Source: Bacteroidota bacterium
GTDB lineage: Bacteria > Bacteroidota > Bacteroidia > SXHM01
NCBI GenBank assembly: GCA_947478465.1
Contig: CANJWH010000002.1
Span: 1 to 64,000 of the forward strand
Reading direction: 5' to 3'
DNA length: 64,000 nt
In this document: in pieces, positions 17,188 to 24,868 of the stretch
How the letters are laid out: each line of letters starts with the position of its first letter
How positions within the stretch are numbered: position 1 is the stretch's first letter
Translations under genes and position numbers: made by a program
The notes under the pieces: model-generated
Databases searched by the model: none
Told to the model about the DNA's origin: nothing
Seen by the model: the letters and a program-made list of their open reading frames with translations, nothing else

Positions 17188-17751
17188 ATGCCATTTTTAA
17201 TTCTTGCCGCATTAATTCTTATTCCTGTTTTTATTTTCATTGTTATTTACAATGGACTTATTTCAAAGAAAAACAATGTTGAATATGCTTTCAGCAGCAT
17301 TGATGTGATGCTGAAAAAGCGCAGAGACTTAATTCCAAATTTGATCGAGTCAGTGAAACAATACATGCAACATGAGCGTGGCTTGCTTACTCAAATTACC
17401 GAGCTTCGTAATTCAGTTATGAAAGCCCCTGATGGCAGCTCTGAGCGTTTTGATCTGGAAAATAAATTAGGTTCTGCATTAGGACAAATTCGTGTTGCTG
17501 TAGAAAATTACCCAGACCTGAAAGCCAACACAAATTTTCTTCAACTGCAAGCAGCGTTGAATGAAGTGGAAGAGCAGATTTCTGCTTCACGCAGAGCATT
17601 CAATGCTTCGGTTTTTGAATACAATAACGGAGTGGAAATGTTTCCTTCAAATCTTGTTGCCGGCATGCTTGCCTATAAACGCAAAGCATCGTTCGAAATT
17701 CCTGAGGGAGAGCGCGAGAATGTGAATGTAGGGGATATGTTTAAGAAGTAG
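17188..17751 (+). CDS. lemA: LemA family protein
   Basis: 187 residues: one N-terminal membrane helix (about 2-24, LILAALILIPVFIFIVIY) followed by a helical-bundle domain. Family signatures are NGLISKKNNVEYAFSSIDVM, LKKRRDLIPNLIESVKQY and YPDLKANTNFLQLQ. LemA proteins are membrane-tethered and often sit with DUF3137 or TPM-domain proteins; their molecular role is unsettled. The next gene is indeed DUF3137, separated only by a palindromic repeat. Length normal. Confidence 0.95.
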   Translation: MPFLILAALILIPVFIFIVIYNGLISKKNNVEYAFSSIDVMLKKRRDLIPNLIESVKQYMQHERGLLTQITELRNSVMKAPDGSSERFDLENKLGSALGQIRVAVENYPDLKANTNFLQLQAALNEVEEQISASRRAFNASVFEYNNGVEMFPSNLVAGMLAYKRKASFEIPEGERENVNVGDMFKK

Positions 17752-17755
17752 TATC

Positions 17756-17817
17756 GTCATGCTGAACTTGTTTCAGCATCTCTGAATTTAAGACCCTGAA
17801 ACAAGTTCAGGGTGACG
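17756..17817. repeat. Dispersed palindromic repeat, copy B
   Basis: Same unit as at 2626: opens GTCATGCTGAACTTGTTTCA, closes CTGAAACAAGTTCAGGGTGA. It fills nearly the whole space between lemA and the DUF3137 gene. The GTG inside its right end (17812) is an in-frame false start for the next gene. Confidence 0.85.
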
Positions 17818-17826
17818 CGCTGTAAA

Positions 17827-18777
17827 ATGAAACCCTTTGAGCAAATCTTTTCTGAACTTCTTCCGCAACTGGAAGAACTGGAACTTTCGCGTCAACAGCA
17901 ATATAAGGGTGCGAAAAAGTGGCTGAACATTGCTATTGGAATTGGTATTACAAGTCTTGTTCTATTAATTGTAATAAAACATCCGGCAGTAATTATTGTG
18001 GGAGGAATTATTGCTGCCGCATCCTATTTTGGAGGTTATTATCTCGCTGCCAAAAAATATAAAAACGAATTTAAAGACACCGTTTTTACAAAAATTCTTC
18101 ATGCCGTTAATCCCGGTTTAGGTTATAACAAATCAGGATTTATTTCAAAAGACAAATTTTTTGAAAGCCGCATTTTTACCGAGCGAGCCGATCGTTATTC
18201 GGGTGAAGACTATATCAGCGGATTGGTGGATAAAACTCAGATTGAATTTTCTGAACTTCATACACAGGAAAGGAGGGTAACCAGCAATGGGAAAACTACA
18301 ACAGTGCATTACGTTACCATTTTCAAAGGTCTTTTTATGATTGCTGATTTTCATAAAAATTTTCATGGGCATACCATTGTTTTGCCTGATACTGCTGAAA
18401 AATTATTCGGTTTTATAGGAAAAAAATTACAGGACTGGAATTTTACCCGTGATGAGGTTGTGCACATGGAAAATGCTGAATTTGAAAAAGAATTTGTGGT
18501 GTATAGTAACGACCAGGTTGAGGCCAGATACATTCTGAGCACATCGATGATACAGCGTATTCTTGATTTGAAAAAGAAATACAACACGAGCGTTTATTTG
18601 TCGTTTATCAATTCAAAAGTGTTTGTTGCAATGCAATACAATAAACAGCTTTTTGAGCCGGCCTTTAAAGAAAGCATCACCAACTCGGATTACATCAGGA
18701 CTTTTTATAATGAGCTTAGTGCATGCCTTAGTATTGTTGATGATTTGAACCTGAATACCCGCATTTGGTCAAAATAA
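17827..18777 (+). CDS. DUF3137-domain membrane protein
   Basis: 316 residues from the ATG at 17827 (MKPFEQIFSELLPQLEELEL). Two adjacent membrane helices (about 35-75: IAIGIGITSLVLLIVI and AVIIVGGIIAAASYFGGYYL), then a soluble domain with DKFFESRIFTERADRYSGED, FKGLFMIADFHKNFHGHTIV and SFINSKVFVAMQYNK. This matches DUF3137, a family of unknown function regularly found beside LemA. An upstream GTG at 17812 belongs to the repeat and was rejected. Confidence 0.88.
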   Translation: MKPFEQIFSELLPQLEELELSRQQQYKGAKKWLNIAIGIGITSLVLLIVIKHPAVIIVGGIIAAASYFGGYYLAAKKYKNEFKDTVFTKILHAVNPGLGYNKSGFISKDKFFESRIFTERADRYSGEDYISGLVDKTQIEFSELHTQERRVTSNGKTTTVHYVTIFKGLFMIADFHKNFHGHTIVLPDTAEKLFGFIGKKLQDWNFTRDEVVHMENAEFEKEFVVYSNDQVEARYILSTSMIQRILDLKKKYNTSVYLSFINSKVFVAMQYNKQLFEPAFKESITNSDYIRTFYNELSACLSIVDDLNLNTRIWSK

Positions 18778-18795
18778 AGGCAGAATTGTGCCTTT
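18776..18795 (+). terminator. Terminator after DUF3137 gene
   Basis: AAAGGCA, a 6-base loop and TGCCTTT, overlapping the stop codon and ending in TTTT. A short stem but well placed. Confidence 0.55.
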
Positions 18796-18799
18796 TGGC

Positions 18800-18829
18800 T
18801 TGCGTCATTACAGTTTTTCCCTATCTTCG
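18800..18829 (+). promoter_or_regulatory. Promoter of prs (TTG-19-TATCTTCG)
   Basis: TTG at 18800-18802, 19-base spacer, TATCTTCG at 18822-18829 (one change from TAnnTTTG), 19 bases before the prs ATG. Confidence 0.6.
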
Positions 18830-18848
18830 CGTCCCTTTTTGAATAAAC

Positions 18849-19781
18849 ATGCCGTTTGAAGTAAAAATATTTTCGTGCGAGTCCTCGCTTTACTTAGGTA
18901 AGCAAATAGTTGAGGCTTATGGTATTCCGCTTGGAAAATCATCGGTAGCGCGCTTTAAAGACGGAGAGTTTGAACCGGCTTTTGGAGAGAGTATCCGTGG
19001 CGAAGACGTTTTTATTGTTCAAAGCACCTTTCCGCCTGCAGATAACCTGTTTGAGTTGCTTTTGATGGTTGATGCCGCTAAACGCGCTTCGGCCAAACAG
19101 ATTGTTGCGGTTATCCCTTATTTCGGGTTTGCCCGTCAGGACAGAAAGGATAAACCCCGTGTTTCAATTGGCGCAAAATTAGTTGCCGACCTTTTAGGTA
19201 CAGCAGGTGTTACCCGCATAATTACCATGGATTTGCATGCCGACCAGATACAAGGCTTTTTCAATGTTCCGGTTGACCATTTATACTCTTCATACCTTTT
19301 TCTGGATTACCTGAGAAATCTTAACCTTCCTAATCTGATTATGGCTACTCCCGATGTTGGAGGAACCCGCAGAGCCAATGCATACGCTAAAAACCTGAAT
19401 GTTGATTTAGCGATTTGCTACAAACAACGCAAGGTGGCTAATGAGGTGCACAGCATGACCGTAATCGGTGATATTGTTGGCAAAGATGTGGTGCTGGTAG
19501 ATGATATTATTGACACCGGAGGAACACTAGTAAAAGCTGCCGATATGATGATGGAAAAAGGGGCTGCCAGTGTTCGTGCTTGCATTACTCATCCATTGCT
19601 TTCGGGCGATGCTTATGAAAAATTAGAAAACTCAAAAATTACGGAACTAATAGTTACCAATACCATTCCGCTTAAGAAGCAAAGCAATAAAATTAAAGCA
19701 TTATCAGTAGCTCCGCTGTTTGCAGATGTTATCCGCAAGGTGCATAACTATGAATCGATAAGCACAAACTTCATATTTTAA
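18849..19781 (+). CDS. prs: Ribose-phosphate pyrophosphokinase
   Basis: 310 residues. Makes PRPP from ribose 5-phosphate and ATP for purine, pyrimidine, His and Trp synthesis. Landmarks: ARFKDGEFEPAFGESIRGED, IPYFGFARQDRK, the metal/flexible loop ITMDLHADQIQGFF and the PRPP-binding loop VVLVDDIIDTGGTL. Full length and cytoplasmic. First of three co-directional genes prs-rplY-pth, a common order in the phylum, although a repeat remnant lies between prs and rplY. Confidence 0.97.
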   Translation: MPFEVKIFSCESSLYLGKQIVEAYGIPLGKSSVARFKDGEFEPAFGESIRGEDVFIVQSTFPPADNLFELLLMVDAAKRASAKQIVAVIPYFGFARQDRKDKPRVSIGAKLVADLLGTAGVTRIITMDLHADQIQGFFNVPVDHLYSSYLFLDYLRNLNLPNLIMATPDVGGTRRANAYAKNLNVDLAICYKQRKVANEVHSMTVIGDIVGKDVVLVDDIIDTGGTLVKAADMMMEKGAASVRACITHPLLSGDAYEKLENSKITELIVTNTIPLKKQSNKIKALSVAPLFADVIRKVHNYESISTNFIF

Positions 19782-19782
19782 C

Positions 19783-19806
19783 CCTTCGACTACGCTCAGG
19801 GTGACA
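19783..19806. repeat. Short dispersed repeat unit after prs
   Basis: Contains CCTTCGACTACGCTCAGGGT followed by GACA. Its right end (CTCAGGGTGACA) matches the right end of the longer palindromes (TTCAGGGTGACG), so it appears to be a half-unit of a related family. A diverged version with 20 of 24 positions identical lies in sufD at 45295-45318. Confidence 0.65.
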
Positions 19807-19852
19807 ACGAGAATCAATTCAAATCAATCAATAACTAAACAAAAACAAAACA

Positions 19853-20512
19853 ATGAAATCAGTATCTATTAGCGGTTCGCCAAGAGCGAACGTAGGGAAA
19901 AAAGATGCAAAGGCTTCACGCAGAAACGGACTTATTCCTTGCGTGATCTATGGCGGAAAAGAACAAATCCACTTTGTGGCAGATGAAAAAGAGTTCAAAA
20001 AACTCGTTTACACTCCTGAAGTTTTCAAAGCAGAAATTAGCGTAGGAGACAAACAGTATTCTGCAATCATGCAGGAAATACAAATGCACCCTATCAATGA
20101 CATGGTTATCCATATTGACTTCCGTGAATTAGTTCCGGGAAAATATGTAACCATTGAACTTCCTGTGAAAATTACAGGAACATCACCCGGAGTGCGTGAC
20201 GGAGGTTTGCTGAAACAAAATTTCCGCAAATTGAAAGTGAGTGCAAAACCGGAAGATTTTCTTGAAAACATCACCGTTGATATTTCAGGATTAAAAGTTG
20301 GTCAGGGAATAAAAATTGCTGATTTGAACTACCCCGGAGTTAAATTTTTAGATATTCTTTCAAGCGAAGTAGTGGGTGTTAAACACAAACGCGGAGTTGT
20401 AGAAGAAGACAAAGGAGCAGCGGCAGCAGCACCGGCTAAAGCAGCAGCACCTGCAGCGGCTAAAGCGGCAGCACCTGCGGCAGCAGCAGCTAAAGCACCG
20501 GCTAAAAAGTAA
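19853..20512 (+). CDS. rplY: 50S ribosomal protein L25 (general stress protein Ctc type)
   Basis: 219 residues, the long two-domain bacterial L25 that binds 5S rRNA. N-terminal L25 domain: SISGSPRANVGKKDAKASRR and NGLIPCVIYGGKEQ. The C-terminal TL5 beta domain includes FRELVPGKYVTIELPVKITG and GGLLKQNFRKLKV. From about residue 188 the tail is a low-complexity stretch of Ala, Lys and Pro made of GCA/GCG-rich codons, typical of Bacteroidota L25. Followed after only 11 bases by pth. Confidence 0.96.
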   Translation: MKSVSISGSPRANVGKKDAKASRRNGLIPCVIYGGKEQIHFVADEKEFKKLVYTPEVFKAEISVGDKQYSAIMQEIQMHPINDMVIHIDFRELVPGKYVTIELPVKITGTSPGVRDGGLLKQNFRKLKVSAKPEDFLENITVDISGLKVGQGIKIADLNYPGVKFLDILSSEVVGVKHKRGVVEEDKGAAAAAPAKAAAPAAAKAAAPAAAAAKAPAKK

Positions 20513-20523
20513 ATCTTTAGGTC

Positions 20524-21087
20524 TTGAAATACCTGATAGCCGGTCTTGGTAATATCGGAAGCGAGTATGCCGAGACCCGCCATAATATAGGTTTTAAAGT
20601 AGTGGATGCCCTTGCAAAGGCGTCCACTACTGCTTTTAAGCCCGACCGTTTGGCCGATGTATGTGAAGTAAAACACAAAGGCCGCACGTTTATTCTTATA
20701 AAGCCTACCACTTTTATGAACCTGAGTGGTAAAGCCATTAAATACTGGCTTACGGCAGAAAAGATTTCAATCAGAAATCTGTTGGTGATTACCGATGACC
20801 TTGCTTTGCCATGTGGTGAACTTCGCCTGAGAGCCAAAGGTAGCGATGGAGGACACAACGGATTAAAAAGCATACAGTTTGAACTGAACACAAATGAATA
20901 TCCCCGCCTGCGCTTTGGTGTAGGAAACAATTTTGCAAAAGGCCGTCAGGTTGATTATGTCTTAGGAGAATGGACGGCTGAAGAAAAGCCCATTATCAAC
21001 GAAAGTATCCTTAAATCCGTGGAACTGATTAAAGATTTTGGTTCTATGGATATCGCTTTTGTGATGAATAAATTCAATAAGAAGTAG
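20524..21087 (+). CDS. pth: Peptidyl-tRNA hydrolase
   Basis: 187 residues; recycles peptidyl-tRNAs dropped by ribosomes. Active-site residues are all visible: N10 (GLGNIG), H20 (TRHNIGF), N66 (TFMNLSG) and D92 (ITDDLALP), plus the glycine-rich GSDGGHNGLKSI. The start is TTG at 20524: MKYLIAGLGN must be the N-terminus of this family and no in-frame ATG precedes it. Probably cotranscribed with rplY. Confidence 0.96.
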   Translation: MKYLIAGLGNIGSEYAETRHNIGFKVVDALAKASTTAFKPDRLADVCEVKHKGRTFILIKPTTFMNLSGKAIKYWLTAEKISIRNLLVITDDLALPCGELRLRAKGSDGGHNGLKSIQFELNTNEYPRLRFGVGNNFAKGRQVDYVLGEWTAEEKPIINESILKSVELIKDFGSMDIAFVMNKFNKK

Positions 21088-21092
21088 AAAAC

Positions 21093-21153
21093 ATCATGCT
21101 GAACTTCTTTCAGCATCTCAATAAACAGACCCTGAAACAAGTTCAGGGTGACG
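21093..21153. repeat. Dispersed palindromic repeat, copy C
   Basis: Third copy: opens ATCATGCTGAACTTCTTTCA (one base differs from A and B in the arm), closes CTGAAACAAGTTCAGGGTGA. It fills the gap between the convergent genes pth and folB and may act as their shared terminator hairpin. Confidence 0.85.
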
Positions 21154-21507
21154 TTATTTTATAACCTCCCAGGTAACACTTGCATTCCCCACCATGCCGT
21201 TTACAGGCGGGTTGTATTTGGTAAGTTTTACTTCACACTTTTCTATTGTTGAGATTTCCGCAGCAAGCGCTTCGCAAATTCTGCGGCAAACATGCTCAAT
21301 CAGTTTTGAGCGGATTGACATTTCACGTTTTACGATTTCATACACTTGTGTATAGTCAACCGTTTTAGTAAGGTCGTCTGTTTGGGCAGCTTCTGAATAA
21401 TCGGTGGTGATATGTACATCCACACGGTAGTTTTGTCCTATCAGGGCTTCTTCTTCAAGGCAGCCGTGGTAGGCGTATAGTTGGATGTTTTCGAGGGTTA
21501 CTTGCAT
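21154..21507 (-). CDS. folB: Dihydroneopterin aldolase
   Basis: 117 residues; makes 6-hydroxymethyl-dihydropterin in folate synthesis. Landmarks: QLYAYHGCLEEEALIGQNYR with the substrate-side Glu cluster, DLTKTVDYTQVYEIVK, and the conserved Lys in EVKLTKYNPPV (K96). Full length, cytoplasmic. Its upstream region is occupied by a palindromic repeat. Confidence 0.95.
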   Translation of the reverse strand: MQVTLENIQLYAYHGCLEEEALIGQNYRVDVHITTDYSEAAQTDDLTKTVDYTQVYEIVKREMSIRSKLIEHVCRRICEALAAEISTIEKCEVKLTKYNPPVNGMVGNASVTWEVIK

Positions 21508-21519
21508 ATTTTATTTTTT

Positions 21520-21577
21520 ACCACTAAGGGCACTAAGCACACTAAGGTTTTCTAAGTGACCTTGTGTCCTTAGTGGT
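21520..21577. repeat. Inverted repeat with ACTAAG units
   Basis: ACCACTAAGG (21520-21529) and its exact complement CCTTAGTGGT (21568-21577) enclose two further ACTAAG units and a CTAAGTG. Lies between folB and glnS. A dispersed intergenic palindrome of a different family from that at 21093. Confidence 0.7.
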
Positions 21578-21581
21578 GAAA

Positions 21582-23258
21582 TCATTTCTTCTGCTCCTTC
21601 GCCCAGTTATCCTTTAACGTAACCGTTCTGTTAAATACCAATTTTTCAGGTGTTGAGGTTTTGTCCAGACAAAAATATCCTTTGCGCAAAAACTGGAAAC
21701 GTTCATCTGCTTTTGCTTCTTTAATAACTGGTTCAGCATATGCAACAGGAATTACAGTCAAACTATTTTCATTGATATAATCTTTGAAGTCACCTTCTTC
21801 ACTTGCAGGGTTTTCTACCTTAAACAGGCGGTCATATTCAAGAACTTTCACTGGCACAGCATCAGCAATATTTACCCAATGCAGCGTGCCTTTTACTTTT
21901 AAGCCGGAGGTATCGCTTCCGCTGCGGCTTTCAGGAATGTAAGTGCAGTGCAGTTCGGTAATGTTACCATTTGCATCTTTTACCGCATCGGTGCAGGTAA
22001 TGATGTAAGCGCTTTTCAGTCGCACTTGTTTGCCAACGCTGAGGCGAAAAAATTTGCTCGGTGCGTTTTCCATATAATCATCGCGCTCAATGTAAATCTC
22101 GCGGCTGAACGGAATAGCATGTGTTCCTGAATTTTCTACTTCAGGATTATTTTCTCCTGAAAGTTGTTCGGTTTGTCCTTCAGGGTAATTGGTGATGACC
22201 ACTTTCAAAGGGTCAAAAACCACCATTCTGCGCAGTGAAGTTTTGTTCAAATCTTCGCGCACAAAAAATTCGAGCAGGCCAATGTCAATCAGATTTTCAC
22301 GCTTTTGCACACCTACACGCTCTGCAAAATCACGGATAGCTTTTGCGGTATAACCCCTTCTACGCATTCCTGAAATGGTAGGCATGCGGGGGTCGTCCCA
22401 GCCGTTCACATGTTTCTCATTTACCAATTGTAAAAATTTGCGTTTGCTCATTACCGTGTAATTCACATTCAGTCGCGCAAACTCATATTGTTTTGAAGGA
22501 AAGATTTCTAATTTTTCAATGCACCAATCATACAACGCACGGTGCGGAACAAACTCCAGTGTGCAAATGCTGTGTGTAATATTTTCAATGGAATCGCTTT
22601 GTCCATGGGCGAAATCATACATCGGGTAAATGCACCACGTATTGCCGGTGCGGTGGTGATGTGCAAATTTTATACGATACAACAATGGGTCCCGCAGAAT
22701 CATATTAGGGGATGCCATATCAATTTTTGCGCGTAATGTTTTTGAACCTTCAGGAAATTCTCCGTTTTTCATCTTCACAAAAAGCTCTTCATTTTCCTGT
22801 GGCGTGCGGTCGCGATACGGACTATTTTTTCCGGGCTCGGTAGGTGTTCCTTTCATCGCGGCAATTTCTTCGGAAGTAGAATCATCCACATAGGCTAATC
22901 CTTTGCGGATAAGCTTCAGCGCGAATTCATAAATCTGCGGGAAATAATCACTGGCATAAAATTCATTTGCCCATTCGAATCCTAACCATTTGATGTCGGC
23001 CTTAATGCTGTCAACATATTCCACATCTTCGGTGGTGGGATTTGTATCATCAAAACGCAGGTTGGTTTTGCCTCCGTATTTTTTTGCTAACCCAAAATTG
23101 ATGCAGATAGATTTGCTGTGACCAATGTGCAAATAACCATTCGGCTCAGGCGGAAAACGCGTGAGAATGCTTGTATATTTTCCTGATTTTAAATCAGCCT
23201 CAACAATTTCCTCGAGGAAATTGAGACCTTTTTCATCTTCTTTTTTTAACTCTTCCAT
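21582..23258 (-). CDS. glnS: Glutaminyl-tRNA synthetase
   Basis: 558 residues, class I. HIGH motif in PPEPNGYLHIGHSKS, KMSKS-like VMSKRKFLQLV, and the GlnRS-type signature RFDDTNPTTEDVEYVDSI. The C-terminal anticodon-binding beta-barrels include FFRLSVGKQVRLKSAYIITC and HWVNIADAVPVKVLEYDRLF. Charges tRNA-Gln directly. Starts one base after the end of gltX, so the two paralogous synthetases form an operon. Confidence 0.97.
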   Translation of the reverse strand: MEELKKEDEKGLNFLEEIVEADLKSGKYTSILTRFPPEPNGYLHIGHSKSICINFGLAKKYGGKTNLRFDDTNPTTEDVEYVDSIKADIKWLGFEWANEFYASDYFPQIYEFALKLIRKGLAYVDDSTSEEIAAMKGTPTEPGKNSPYRDRTPQENEELFVKMKNGEFPEGSKTLRAKIDMASPNMILRDPLLYRIKFAHHHRTGNTWCIYPMYDFAHGQSDSIENITHSICTLEFVPHRALYDWCIEKLEIFPSKQYEFARLNVNYTVMSKRKFLQLVNEKHVNGWDDPRMPTISGMRRRGYTAKAIRDFAERVGVQKRENLIDIGLLEFFVREDLNKTSLRRMVVFDPLKVVITNYPEGQTEQLSGENNPEVENSGTHAIPFSREIYIERDDYMENAPSKFFRLSVGKQVRLKSAYIITCTDAVKDANGNITELHCTYIPESRSGSDTSGLKVKGTLHWVNIADAVPVKVLEYDRLFKVENPASEEGDFKDYINENSLTVIPVAYAEPVIKEAKADERFQFLRKGYFCLDKTSTPEKLVFNRTVTLKDNWAKEQKK

Positions 23259-23259
23259 A

Positions 23260-24789
23260 CTATTTAAAAGTTTGTAAAAACTGATTTACTCTTTTTATTG
23301 TTTCTTCTTTTCCCAACAACACCATCAGGTCGGGAACACCCGGACCGCTCAAATCGCCAACAATGCTTAGGCGCGTGAACTTCATCAAATCTCCCAATTT
23401 CAGTTGTTGTGTTTCTGCAAATTCTTTAAGTGAGTTTTCAATATTTGTTGCAGAAAAATCTGAAACAGAATGAATAGAATCTGCAAGTTCTGAAAGAGCA
23501 GCCACATTAACCACTCCTAATTTCTTAACCGCATCAGGACTGAAGTTTGCAGGGGAAGCAAAAACAAAAGCGTTTGCCAAAACAATATCATTCACAAAAG
23601 AAACACGGTCTTTTAACAATGCACACACTTTTTTCAGAAATTCTAAATCCGTTACTCCGAATTTTTCTTTTGCAAGTGGAAGAATATGATTTGCCAAACG
23701 TTCATCCGAAGCAGTTTTGATGTAGTGCTCATTGAACCACTTCGCTTTTTCAAAATTGAATTTTGCTCCGGCTTTATGCACGTGCTCCATCGAAAAGGCC
23801 TGAACTAATTCTTCTAAAGAATAAATCTCCTGCTCCGTTCCGGGGTTCCAGCCTAGGAATGCAATTATATTAATCACCGCTTCAGGCAAATATCCTTTTT
23901 CGCGGTAGCCAGAGGAAATTTCACCGGTCTTAGGGTCTTTGAATTCCAATGGAAAAACAGGGAAACCCAGTTTATCTCCATCGCGCTTACTTAGCTTTCC
24001 ATTACCATCGGGTTTTAATAATAAAGGTAAGTGAGCAAATTGCGGCATCTTGTCTTCCCATCCTAAATAGCGGTATAATAATACATGCAAAGGAGCAGAT
24101 GACAACCACTCCTCTCCACGGATAACATGCGTAATTTGCATGGCATAATCATCCGCAACATTGGCAAGATGGTAAGTAGGCATTCCATCGCTTTTGAATA
24201 AAACTTTATCATCCATCAGTGATGTGTTGAATACAACTTCACCGCGAATTAAATCCTGAACTTTTACCTCTTCGTTTTCTGAAATCCTGATACGGATAAC
24301 ATATTGCTCACCTGAGTTGAGTTTTGCTGCAACTTCATCAGCAGAAAGGGTGAGAGAGTTTTTCATTTCCATACGCACAGCAGAACCGTAAGCAGTAACA
24401 GGAGCTTTCGCTGTTTCCAGTTTTTTGCGCAACGTTTCCAGTTCTTCAGAGGTATCAAATGCATAATAAGCATGTCCGCTTTTTACCAATTGCTCGGCAT
24501 ACTGGCGGTAAGTATCTTTTCGCTCGCTCTGGCGATAAGGAGCGTGAGGACCGTCACCAAAACCAAGGCCTTCGTTAGGTTCAATACCCACCCATTTCAA
24601 TGATTGAATTATATAATCTTCTGCGCCTTCAACATAGCGCCCCTGATCGGTATCTTCAATGCGGAGAATGAAATCACCACCAAGTTTTTTAGCAAAAAGG
24701 TAATTGTATAAAGCAGTGCGTACACCGCCAATATGTAAAGGCCCTGTTGGACTGGGCGCAAAGCGAACACGTATTTTCCTATCAGACAT
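23260..24789 (-). CDS. gltX: Glutamyl-tRNA synthetase
   Basis: 509 residues from the ATG at 24789 (MSDRKIRVRFAPSPTG). A TTG 21 bases upstream lies in the -7 box and was rejected. HIGH motif PTGPLHIGGVRTALYN, KMSKS region KLSKRDGDKLG, bacterial GluRS signature ILRIEDTDQGRYVEGAEDYI, and a helical anticodon-binding C-terminus. Full length. First gene of the gltX-glnS operon. Confidence 0.96.
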   Translation of the reverse strand: MSDRKIRVRFAPSPTGPLHIGGVRTALYNYLFAKKLGGDFILRIEDTDQGRYVEGAEDYIIQSLKWVGIEPNEGLGFGDGPHAPYRQSERKDTYRQYAEQLVKSGHAYYAFDTSEELETLRKKLETAKAPVTAYGSAVRMEMKNSLTLSADEVAAKLNSGEQYVIRIRISENEEVKVQDLIRGEVVFNTSLMDDKVLFKSDGMPTYHLANVADDYAMQITHVIRGEEWLSSAPLHVLLYRYLGWEDKMPQFAHLPLLLKPDGNGKLSKRDGDKLGFPVFPLEFKDPKTGEISSGYREKGYLPEAVINIIAFLGWNPGTEQEIYSLEELVQAFSMEHVHKAGAKFNFEKAKWFNEHYIKTASDERLANHILPLAKEKFGVTDLEFLKKVCALLKDRVSFVNDIVLANAFVFASPANFSPDAVKKLGVVNVAALSELADSIHSVSDFSATNIENSLKEFAETQQLKLGDLMKFTRLSIVGDLSGPGVPDLMVLLGKEETIKRVNQFLQTFK

Positions 24790-24807
24790 TTTTATTGATT
24801 GAACGCG

Positions 24808-24815
24808 CAAAGATA
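24808..24815 (-). promoter_or_regulatory. -7 box of gltX-glnS (TATCTTTG)
   Basis: Exact TAnnTTTG match 18 bases before the gltX ATG on the minus strand. No clear -33 element. Confidence 0.5.
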
Positions 24816-24868
24816 TAACAAGCCCTGTAAGAGCTTCACTCCATCACAACAGATATTTTGTTGAGGGT

